Assembly: GCF_001983935.1 (NCBI RefSeq)
Contig: NZ_CP017641.1
Location: 5,427,001-5,491,000 of the forward strand
Direction: 5' to 3'
Length of the DNA: 64,000 nucleotides
From: Fuerstiella marisgermanici
GTDB lineage: Bacteria > Planctomycetota > Planctomycetia > Planctomycetales > Planctomycetaceae
Below the pieces are notes generated by a model. The model worked only from the letters and a program-made list of their open reading frames with translations, ran no database searches and was not told the origin of the DNA. Each line of letters starts with the position of its first letter. The first letter of the stretch is position 1. Below are positions 24,201 to 27,184 of this stretch, one piece after another. The translations under genes and the position numbers were made by a program.

Positions 24201-25455
24201 GACTTTCAATCCGCGGCCAACGTTCTCATGGAATTCCCAGCCTGAAATCGATACGTACCAGGTTTGGATTAACAAAGTGGACGTCGTCCCGGCTCAGATC
24301 ATTCGTATTGAAGACGGCGTCGTCGGAACCAGCTACCAGCTGCCGGAAGACCTTCCAAACGGACGCTACAAAGTGTGGACTCGCGGCAGCGTTACCGGAG
24401 AGAATGCGGCTGGCGGCACAACGGTGACCACATGGAGTAACGGCGAAACCTTCGAAGTCGGTGGTCGACCACAAGTAGTGCCGATTGGCAATACATCCGA
24501 CAACACTCCGCTGATCAGCTGGTCGGAAGTCGCTGGTCGTAGCACGTTCGAACTGTACCTCGCAGAACAAGGTTCAGAAGGTACGCCGGTGATCCGAGTC
24601 AACGACTTGACGACGACGTCGTACCAAGTCACAGGTGCCCTCAACTCCGGCGAATGGATTGTGTGGGTGCGAGCGAAGTCTGCAGACGGACGCGTGTCTC
24701 CGTGGAGCACAACGGCTCAGGGTCGGTTCTCAGTGAACGCTGCCACAACTCCTGTGGTAGACGCGATTCCAACAAGCAATGACCGCACGCCAACGTTCAA
24801 CTGGACGTCGGCTACCGGTGCTGCTCGTTATGAAATCTATGTCTCACCGAAAGGCGACACACAGAACCCTGTGATCCGCGTCGATACCATCACGGCGACG
24901 ACTTACACGCCGACCACACCGCTGGCCCCGGGAACGTACCGAGTTTGGGTGCGAGCCATCAATGCGGCGAACGCGACCGGCAACTGGAGTACCGTGGTTG
25001 AATTCACGATTACCGCGAATGTCAATCAGCGAGTCGCAGGCGATCAGCCCGACGTGATGCTGACATCCGTGGATCCGACCGTGAACGAATTCCAGCAGGA
25101 AGATGTCACCATCAGCCTGATTCCAGCTCGCGTGGTTGAGGATTCCGGCCGATCGGTTCACCCAGCTCAGGCGAATGTCAGCAACGATTCAGCTGAGGTC
25201 TCAATCGAGGTACCGGCAACTGAACCGTCGTTGGTTGCAGAAACGGATGAGGCAGCGATCGCCAATTCTGACTCTGTGATGTCCAACTGGGATGACGCCA
25301 TCTGGGCCGAAGAATCTGCCGCACCAACCGTCGGTTCGCCGCAGGTTGCGGAAGTCACTACGGAAACGCCGTCTGAGGGAGCGAAAGGCTGGATGGCAGG
25401 CTTGGCCCTGCTGACTCCTTCACTGCGAAGACGACGTCGCCAAAAGAAAGACTAA
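6295..25455 (+). CDS. Giant multidomain exoprotein, LEPR-XLL-like N-terminus, metzincin motif, GEVED and Fn3-like repeats
   Basis: At 6386 residues this is by far the largest gene here. Residues 33-44 (LEHLESRHLLAA) follow a basic stretch and match the LEPR-XLL motif at the N-terminus of large planctomycete exoproteins. Then come: Ig/SbsA-like segments; a zinc-peptidase motif HEIGHLLSIGH (598-608); a PPC-like domain (about 658-736); a beta-helix/DUF1565-like segment (about 827 on); two similar MAM/jelly-roll-like domains (about 1318-1471 and 1936-2088); a propeller-like part (about 2375-2700); six 87-residue repeats (about 3020-3500); a second beta-helix (about 4340-4480); cadherin- and PKD-like segments; a GEVED domain (about 5231-5387); nine Fn3-like repeats (about 5396-6242). 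The end, GWMAGLALLTPSLRRRRRQKKD, is a short hydrophobic segment plus Arg cluster, like a C-terminal sorting tail. It is probably exported and surface-bound. The role is unknown; adhesion or polymer processing are guesses. A perfect terminator follows. Confidence 0.9.
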   Translation: MLISTWLQSFRSRLQSSPRRPNRRTPEQAATSLEHLESRHLLAAPQLIDVQDEANRVIAEDSEINYSPSAFTLDFSTAPDLDPGTIGTSFTLERAGQDGAFDGNDVIIPLTFVGVGSDVNEVLLQLSQPLPSDLYRINISGALANSGGEAFNGGVGDTFDFSIQLPPPSVVAVRPNVGEFLQPGETRHIAPNELTLQFNPGQVIDPLTINTGTVRVERAGHDGSFGDGNEEFVDIGFVGIGDVPEEVVVRFAENLPDDDYRILLDGSSATPIRSIVGETLNNGADTTFEFSLDLGARIIAVDPQPVTRDGSGVISQARDQIVLYFNDDDMPAAVAQDVQFYQLIFTNDTISNLDDNDLDNNPATGPQIINPQSVVYDAATDTATLLFSQDIHLLAGAGTYRLRVGTNEAIPLTPVQNTFNAIQDPGDSFDSSSLVSLGDLANSANKSHVISSAIEAQPYPFDYPGGIDEPGHRDIEIETHLNGGPDSQAGTSQINYNFQDVYGFDPAGQILLNTITEAQKQRAREVFEYYSTVTGIDVQETLNSGLTIATGDLRALDPLVPTGPGGVTGIAGGGVAIMDQAEVWDDSPGASWFQTAMHEIGHLLSIGHASDLSPVTVNAGDGFGNTNPGAFNGFAEPVFPGDNDLVHLQYLHRPDSIDIDLYEFEVTEPGQFTAEVMAERLADASQLDSHIRLFRENADGSREAIAQNDDYFSEDSYLELNLDVGKYFIGVSSTGNDSYDPAVPGTGAEGTSQGKYDLRLNFRPSITGTGNILQDTDGTAFDGDSDGVAGGVYNFWFRATAPGDTLLVDKEAADKDVAGRANNGSEASPFLEIDQALAAATPGQIVRIVGNGGADNDITTIEDNTPYQIGTNTSNQPLIDGSTLSVPQGVTVMIDAGAMLKLRASRIGVGSSTAGSDRSAGALQILGTPGNDVVFTSWLDETVGTDTTPIPTSAIPGNWGGIVFRNDVDRAEGRFNYQDEGIFLNYIGHADVRYGGGNVIVDSVLQPISPINITEAQPTIVHNTITRSLDSGISADPDSFEENTFHAPKFQEGTQAFTSDYQRVGPDIYWNTLIDNSTNGIFIRAQTTAGAPTKKLTVSGRFDDTDIVHVVAQNLEIQGTPGGPILVENGPDSALMIVSPRSVAGGSLTAGSYTYRLTFVGEEGFESPASAVTPPAIVTGGTSNSVVISGMPSAPPEYAGRRLYRSDPSGSGTFTLVAELGRSESNYLDDGTTLQRVLDTTVTSRSRGRFDARLAIDPGLVVKLQGARIESEIGAQFIAEAQPGREIIFTSRLDDRYGAGGTFDTNDDGDLVSALTVFFADNFEGGQFDAADWSASTTATIDDQGLGETSGSLSAHLVAGTEIQTTSVNLVGQAALELQFSYQRTGGGSTPDADLFVQYRNSIGNWVTLQSLPAAGTDMTQYLASTVSLPAAAIHVNSAVRFGFGNPNTSNARGTVGDWFVDDVRIVESRTNSLPGAGDWGGIYVGHLGSASIDQSLITFGGGVIPVENDFAGFNAIEIHQADARITNSVLEENATGRGGSAPGSRYGLFSNSSGTIFVRGAQPVIVGNDFRSNLGPVISINANALNSNIVADRGRSTGFANAFASLVGNQGPLIDDNRLGNNSINGMLVRPATLTTQSVWDDTDIVHVLTEEILVPDHHTFGGLRLESSSAASLVVKLLGANAGFTANGYPIDIDDRIGGSLQIIGQPGQPVVLTSLNDDGVGAGFDLRGFPLRDTNNDGPSVGSPNDWRSVRIDQYAHDRNVRVVVESEVADRDSADVNNTVGTSEVLGLLAPDVKSGDENLRLGFQIHGAIDSIGDQDMYSFEGEAGTHVWLDIDRTSVGLDSVVELLDSNGNILAQSDNTLDEENGVYPVFTDGSTQAFTLEYSRYFTRDLYTTNAADAGMRVTLPGAVGVRQSYFIRVRSSNLNASFAPTVVFSDDFETGSFRPTHWATVVSAEVDGTALSEPSGVVAARLNTNPAGADRIESVDIDLAAAAGASVVYSYQRTGGGDSPEPGEDLVLSYRNAAGVWIELERQLGAGADMNQFQKSIVNLPAAALHATFALRFSTSSVGGGTTDDWFVDDVRVETLPDINDRTSLQSNSSIGDGLTAGTYQLQVRLQDVDEFPGSQVTNADVRYASTGIEVIGQPIHGLITGEAEETGGVTVLPNVLNTDRAAISISGSLDISNADIDFYQFEVAYDVTQTIAGDGDDAAHVPVTFDLDYADGFSSANTTIAVFNSANELILIGRDSNIGDDKGKLVNRQNTSAADIDDITRGSNGSADGFIGPVELISGTYTLAVFNNDRLPSVLNQFYVDNPTEPLIRLEPLNSTRRIAEERFYPSTFVFNPVTGQIETGDFPITSASPPVTDLFEVNFGGDIDPQHVVPFHLGDVTLFVSQNGSTKPNDQTAVRSVDPFTGAVETVLGGFNIGIGDIAMRADGQLHALSTTPPTGTNIPTDGLIGNYLQIDTGNGSIANRGDDGITTQLLNPQGNGVAAHDVGIQFNAMTYSGSSNGNDTADLWVIGDRTTLGLKNGQNGSVAAAYTSNILYNLNLANSSVDGNGNVPRTGNGGFSARDGAGTPEREWGFVDTTFNNGGLQGQVTGMVTLDGGSSFYVVDDAGGLYRVERSASGGQTVDPKSASRRTFFNRIRTTFIRNIGADLAGIGGLNLNFQGLTLGPENVEGGLFAQTLFGITQNGDMYAFDTTGELQPVFVDGQTSISTGLNGANGLAFSTLDYNLWHVTSRRGSLDAADDGHGVDVNTFDDSVFLPEPGGNSLYFGFEGGGNTPDPSFGGNRESGNKNTAGDNSILNSVNNNLDFPGGAYGSVVSNEFSLEGYSAEDKPSLYFSYWLQTETPEPEFDHGPNPDTLMHDSFRVFVQDEGGQWRLLSTNNSYEESDRPDEFDIGADEVLADGLSNNPSRQNFPDVVETFDTADWRQAKVDLSNYAGQSSLKLRFDFSTAGSMDVGNLGTTGIELYAVSGAELVDGDTFTLSTVDQFGNNTGFQTFEFDLGAQLTVPTGNAAIGQTFTVTGLGFSDTFTFSANPTTGTDILTLPSDSAATLAERANAFLNAYYGGNSLQMADGGSIQNESFRYFGTNFTFTANPLLPSDILAEVGDTAATIAARTAQTVNTVLGAGSAFPNGDIVDLFIVGGGGVEFGGALDVPTPFGLEGESFTVLGQTFTFTANPKLGSDIDIAVNTTSADIAQQAATVINTVLGAGTALYDAGAPTRISVPNLPTVADAFFTGGTMYLSDVATPSDHQLENFTIGGVTFTFTDNPTRPNDILAAAGETAATIAARVRTAIDGALGVGTVLPVAAAAPERVSVPSIPFTANSFQRGGTIVIQSVNQLEGYQFELNGVAFRFTDNPTRAADILTRQGDDPLAVAAEATRIINNNFGAGTAIQDLVRVTIPNLSSPLNGIYEGARLNFSNATPQNVEGDSFTLFGTTFTFTTSPTFGSANAVDIVYNSTTTADDFATLAATAINNALAADGLIPRATAFSSTADELIGIDFGPAGDLTPTNWNASGANAGTPFSLTNLQDELGNATKVDLDVAFFPGTTGGTVSSTPDNGNLPTHTSPLDNIDGALSDEAGLAFSFTDLEPNATYEIYVFAGDTNSTSSQNVSIFDANGFSGFTQAWTNNQLVNGQASSNANLNTFAVTAVADSSGAFAIQVTETAAADDVIVPAVAIKKIANPPYVEIAGGAGGLLGTSFVINGPDAAAVNGDTIDVDFFPFTYVGGAPGNSQEIQTDVNEIVVANNTVTQLNAFFQNFGFTNWTDAFRTGTRVNIPSEAEINYTTSGPNNSLRVSDYARLRISPADAVAGDVLTYRNVSFTFTDTTTPTAFQIGSDGAGNWDGDDIVAAIDGFFGADESFNVAGEVYFLQDPGFSGALLTYNDPGSDGLTILDDGSGGNPFFFTEISRPAGALLLIDEIGSPLVVDAIGTSLFHDQPDTAIGTVGGGPSVVNDNRVTIRSATSLTTPGTTLLVSGRAGSNTGGNPTILIDPTMSESEVALAIRQGMADIYAASDINNIKGHENLVRLIRHDIVDPGPLQFVQILPGDEFGAFSGPDAGYVNSQAAQRPGSVRGMANDVEGLYLDDIIIGFAERGEMVTNAPAGNGFMQNPDVDDSGAENKAEFNEFGEFNVNLDILNGVYDVEIRTSTNYGLSQLAQPTNVLYRTLDTNDREVQGIAVTLPNATLIPDRSTFSVSNGINTVNYQFIDTRGSNTAPDPGHIAVPFEPIFGTAGTAQDNQEEIARRVATAINSQASQDALTPAHLTDQFGVQAIFSDTDDAVVTTGNSRTLHLTGNASIQADPALSQLLQITVFNATGDSNRLREQGQIIIQSSFVRDSGSYGILVDNGNRADGLAHPGSVRTTQEVNTQRLVPGVVVSNNVIANNGTGGIFYSGDAGTSPNGVASVGRIVNNTVVGSGGGTGITVNQGASPTLLNNIVANFNLGIDVNAASAVIGSTLFQNNNTNSNAGLGTFSLVLAPNEPLFVDAASGNYYPAPGSKAIDSSLESLGDNPEIVRVKTPLGGGLSPLLAPQQDVYGQVRGDGQGPLSGQGGFVFIDRGAIDRVDVFPPIAVLTNPEDNALSDIDPDIAEVWVNLPSDLREFRVRLEDQGIGIDDSKVNTDQFTLSQDGVPLIEGVHYVWAYNSVNNDVIFTAVTSFEFERRYTIEIANQPIDPLNPNSIGGVQDLAGEYLAANQLDGTTVFQILVTDGVNDPPINHVPPNQTMNEGSTLVFSEANGTAITVSDADVHLADDPRLNVVLSTSTGLLTLGSTTGLTFPTGNTGTSEASITFFGSITDINNALDGLSFVPPDEYFNLLPLQDPASRTIPPATITIATDDTGANGRGQFTGPPNDAPEFDTDVIEIDVISVNDPPTFDPPSNLSAIDEDTVGVQTVANYVTGITPGPPSESAQTTSFVMEQPVILEGNLVFLQAPTLTVDASLTTATLTYEVAPNTNGRAQFTFTLVDADASDPNHVPASSAPFTAELVVNPVNDAPFFTLNSTTETSNEDDGVVGPIDLIASVAVGPVDATDETTLPATIQTPTFQTTSPVVTNGNLVFTQFAVSADGKLTYEAAANTAGTATFDIWLVDDGPTTHPLDDNQADALTITVTVNAQPDPPVPSTPNYVIDLGDALNLDASATTDPDLEFPGPPTEELLYSWDLNGDSVFDLVDLTTSQTTVSAVDLANLNLTVPGVNNITLQVTDTYAGTSVTTTATLTIHTVDYGDAPDANYGTLKPNGAAHTFVDGFHLGATIDTELDGQADDGADEDGIVFDPGMQADGSFALESFFTANASAAGKLDIWIDFNNDGDFDPAEHLNGGTSYDLVAGDNTFNFTIAAGSAVTGVDTYARARFSSAGSLAPTGRADDGEVEDYQFQISPLLDATEVTHVLPMWSQTSDLTPLLQWQDSAGTPAGANVTYNIELRNASDQVVGFEEGHTSQSISLSDPLPPGVYTAYVTAFNRAGEAGPISQLDTFEVVAIAVTSPTGNQTNGLPPITFTPIDKTDHYELQIQSALTGATVFEDLNVPGTASSYTLASELPIGEYRSRVRAIEDTTGQVGDWSAFSQFAVRTAPVITAPIGTIADATPTVTWNSVPGAATYDVRITNITDATSPQIIAGVAGLTVDVTQVLPLGEYTVEVRGVTGEGYQAAWTTAETFVVAIPPVISQPGGRLPDSTPTIAWSAVNGADHYDIEIVNTVTSQVAYELLAVTGTQHTVPAASSLPLGNYEVRVKASNVPAAASTGSTVSVLSLPATFTVSTPPEILTPAVGIYDSTPEFTWTEATGAVSTEIEIRDFVNNNVVFTQAGITGTSFTIPAGSALPPGGYEARIRSYGDAAGTVLSDWSTLHVFQIGAAPVAHGPTEGIGQPDFRKTNSPRPTLTAQQSLAGVTFEFWLTDVMAGKTVTVARNLTSSSWTVPTDLPVGRYRYWVRATTDLGEQSPWSDPFDFEVTTPPVMNPIGPTFNPRPTFSWNSQPEIDTYQVWINKVDVVPAQIIRIEDGVVGTSYQLPEDLPNGRYKVWTRGSVTGENAAGGTTVTTWSNGETFEVGGRPQVVPIGNTSDNTPLISWSEVAGRSTFELYLAEQGSEGTPVIRVNDLTTTSYQVTGALNSGEWIVWVRAKSADGRVSPWSTTAQGRFSVNAATTPVVDAIPTSNDRTPTFNWTSATGAARYEIYVSPKGDTQNPVIRVDTITATTYTPTTPLAPGTYRVWVRAINAANATGNWSTVVEFTITANVNQRVAGDQPDVMLTSVDPTVNEFQQEDVTISLIPARVVEDSGRSVHPAQANVSNDSAEVSIEVPATEPSLVAETDEAAIANSDSVMSNWDDAIWAEESAAPTVGSPQVAEVTTETPSEGAKGWMAGLALLTPSLRRRRRQKKD
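15355..16800 (+). repeat. Six internal ~87-residue repeats in the giant protein
   Basis: The coding sequence repeats a module about every 260 bases, with cores near 15358, 15550, 15799, 16078, 16339 and 16600. The pattern is G-[DE]-x-F-T-x-x-G-x-x-F-[TR]-F-x-x-[NS]-P, then about 10 residues, DI, then an Ala-rich helix with TAAxIA and a closing [IV]N. Examples are GESFTVLGQTFTFTANP and LENFTIGGVTFTFTDNP. Degenerate copies may continue near 17716 (VSFTFTD) and 18892. Two short beta strands followed by a helix are suggested. I do not recognise the family. Confidence 0.75.
22480..25020 (+). repeat. Nine Fn3-like repeats in the giant protein
   Basis: About 90-100 residues each, every unit opening with a Pro-rich segment then [TS]-[FIVL]-x-W (TPTVTWNSV, TPTIAWSAV, RPTFSWNSQ, TPTFNWTSA) and ending with G-x-Y-x-[VA]-x-V-[RK]-[AG]. 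This is the fibronectin type III-like beta-sandwich layout seen in stalk regions of exoproteins. The repeats lie between the GEVED domain and the Ser/Glu-rich linker before the C-terminal tail, consistent with a spacer. Confidence 0.75.
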
Positions 25456-25485
25456 CGTCTTTCAAAGTAAACCTCTGAATCTGAC

Positions 25486-25517
25486 AAAGCGGCACCCGCA
25501 ATAACGGGTGCCGCTTT
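25486..25517 (+). terminator. Terminator after the giant gene
   Basis: A perfect 13-base stem, AAAGCGGCACCCG / CGGGTGCCGCTTT, with a 6-base loop, 30 bases after the giant gene's stop. The T run is short (the stem ends CTTTC). Because the stem begins with AAA on the plus strand, it could also serve the convergent glycosyltransferase-like gene. Confidence 0.85.
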
Positions 25518-25622
25518 CAGTACCGCCCCCACAACTTCCGGGGCCCGCTCCGGCTGCCGGCATGGGGCAAGGCCGAACGGCCAAACTTCACACCAGCATA
25601 CACCAGTCGAAAGCCAGAACCA

Positions 25623-26507
25623 TTATGTGCGGTTGACTGGTTCGGGGCGACGAAGCTGGCTTACGAAGTTTGAGCCCGAGTGTTCGATTTCCAGAAAGCT
25701 GGCGGTTGCTATCGATGGCTTGTAGATGTGAAACGTCTTCATCAGTCCCAGAGTCGCCGCACTTTCCAATGGTCCAACAAAAGATGCATCGCGACTTCCG
25801 AAGTCGTCCCGTTTCATCCACGCTTCCATCTGTTCAGCGGACAGAAACCAACAACCAGAATGAGGGTTCAGAGGACGATTAAGGCGAATCAGTTGTCCCA
25901 AAACTCGGGCTTCAATGACGGGGCGGTTTGCGATGTCCTGAAAAGGCCTCGTCGTACGTTGCGGGATATCGCCATCAAGATAAGCCTTTGTCGTCAGATG
26001 ACCAATGCCCCGTTCGAACCGGTTTGGCAACAGCACGGCGCCAGTTCCGGCAAGCTGCTGAAACCACTCCAGCTTGGCAAATAGCCACGGATCATGGTGA
26101 AGCAGGTCGTCCTCCATGTAGCCGTACCAGTCGTAGTTGCCAAAACGTTCGTGTAGCACGCGATAACATTCGAAGCCAAGTTGTCGCGGCTCGCAGTCAC
26201 ACAATTCACGATGATGTTTGGGCGGCACCGCAGGCAGTTGATCCAGCAGGTGCCGACCTGCAAGGCAGCACACCACAACGTCAACAGCCGCCGTTAAACA
26301 GTCATTCGCGGCACGCGTTCTGCGCGAATCGATTTGAATGACGCATTGAGGCTGCCCGAACGACTGGTGAATAGACCACAGACTCGCGTTCAGCGTCTTA
26401 ACGCGGACAGTGCGATTTTCAGTAGAGGAACCGTAACGCTCGGAACCTGGCAGCTCACCAAAGTCACGCTCGCTGAAATAGTGGGGGATGACAATCAGAA
26501 TTCGCAT
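25623..26507 (-). CDS. Glycosyltransferase-like protein
   Basis: The 294-residue protein begins MRILIVIPHYFSERDFG, like many glycosyltransferases that open with a beta strand and a nucleotide-binding loop. Residues 127-134 (WYGYMEDDL) carry an acidic EDD cluster in the place where GT-A enzymes use DxD to bind the metal and sugar nucleotide. A later segment, LNPHSGCWFLSAEQMEAW, resembles an acceptor-side loop. No membrane segment or signal is seen, so it should act in the cytoplasm. The frame is open upstream to 26729, but those extra 74 residues look non-coding; the ATG at 26507 gives the natural N-terminus. It is divergent from the BlaI-type gene across a 293-base gap. Sugar and acceptor are unknown. 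Confidence 0.6.
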   Translation of the reverse strand: MRILIVIPHYFSERDFGELPGSERYGSSTENRTVRVKTLNASLWSIHQSFGQPQCVIQIDSRRTRAANDCLTAAVDVVVCCLAGRHLLDQLPAVPPKHHRELCDCEPRQLGFECYRVLHERFGNYDWYGYMEDDLLHHDPWLFAKLEWFQQLAGTGAVLLPNRFERGIGHLTTKAYLDGDIPQRTTRPFQDIANRPVIEARVLGQLIRLNRPLNPHSGCWFLSAEQMEAWMKRDDFGSRDASFVGPLESAATLGLMKTFHIYKPSIATASFLEIEHSGSNFVSQLRRPEPVNRT

Positions 26508-26718
26508 GATGCTGAAGCTTCGATCGGCGCAATGCGGTCTACGTTCCTGGGTCACCGAGTCGTCCATAGGCCCACCTCCACTTGCGAACCGTTTTCCTGG
26601 TTCGAACGACGGTTCGTGAGGGGGCGGCAGTCCGATCGCGTCGGTCGTGGCAAACAGTATACCGACCTCAATCCGACCAGACAGGCAGCAGCCAGACGAA
26701 AAGTTTTCCAAATACTGC

Positions 26719-26775
26719 TTGCGTGGCAAGCCCGGTTCACTACGATAGATGTAATCTAAATAACCAAATTTGGTT
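26719..26775 (+). promoter_or_regulatory. Likely promoter and double-dyad operator of the BlaI-type operon
   Basis: A possible -35 TTGCGT (26719-26724) and -10 TACGAT (26741-26746), 16 bases apart, precede the repressor gene. Two inverted repeats overlap or follow the -10: TAGAT-GTA-ATCTA (26746-26758) and the perfect 14-base palindrome AACCAAATTTGGTT (26762-26775). BlaI/MecI repressors bind short dyads over their own promoter, so these are good candidates for autoregulatory sites. Placement is seen directly; binding is inference. Confidence 0.6.
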
Positions 26776-26800
26776 TAACCAACATAATCAGGGGAGTTTC

Positions 26801-27184
26801 ATGGCACGACCAAAAGCACCTGAGTTGACCGAGCGAGAGCTCGAAATCATGCGGGTTTTCTGGGACGAAGGTCCAATGACGGCTCAGGAAGTACGTGACC
26901 AGTTGCACCAGCGAGGTCCGGATTTGGCATACACAACTGTCGCCACGCTGATTCGGATTCTCAGCGAAAAAGGATTTGTAGAACAGACAAATTCGGAGCG
27001 ACCGTTTGTCTACAAACCTATCCGGTCGTTCGACGACGTATCCAACAAGCTGGTCAATCATTTACTGAAGCAGGTCTTCGACGGGTCTCGCGAAAAACTG
27101 CTCGTCAGCCTGTTTGGCAAACAGAGACTCACAAAAAAAGAACGAGCCGCTTTGGAAGCCATCCTGAAGGAGAAGAAGCAATGA
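26801..27184 (+). CDS. BlaI/MecI/CopY-family transcriptional repressor
   Basis: The 127-residue protein has the family's winged-helix layout: LTERELEIMRVFWDEGPMTA, then the recognition region VRDQLHQRGPDLAYTTVATL, then the wing EKGFVEQTNSERPFVYKP. The C-terminal half (SFDDVSNKLVNHLLKQVFDG) would form the dimerisation and cleavage region. In known systems this dimer sits on the operator until a partner M56 peptidase triggers its removal. GGGGAG precedes the ATG at 26801; the open frame upstream is not used. The stop overlaps the start of the M56 gene by four bases (ATGA), so translation is coupled. No beta-lactamase gene is near, so the signal need not be an antibiotic. Confidence 0.92.
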   Translation: MARPKAPELTERELEIMRVFWDEGPMTAQEVRDQLHQRGPDLAYTTVATLIRILSEKGFVEQTNSERPFVYKPIRSFDDVSNKLVNHLLKQVFDGSREKLLVSLFGKQRLTKKERAALEAILKEKKQ

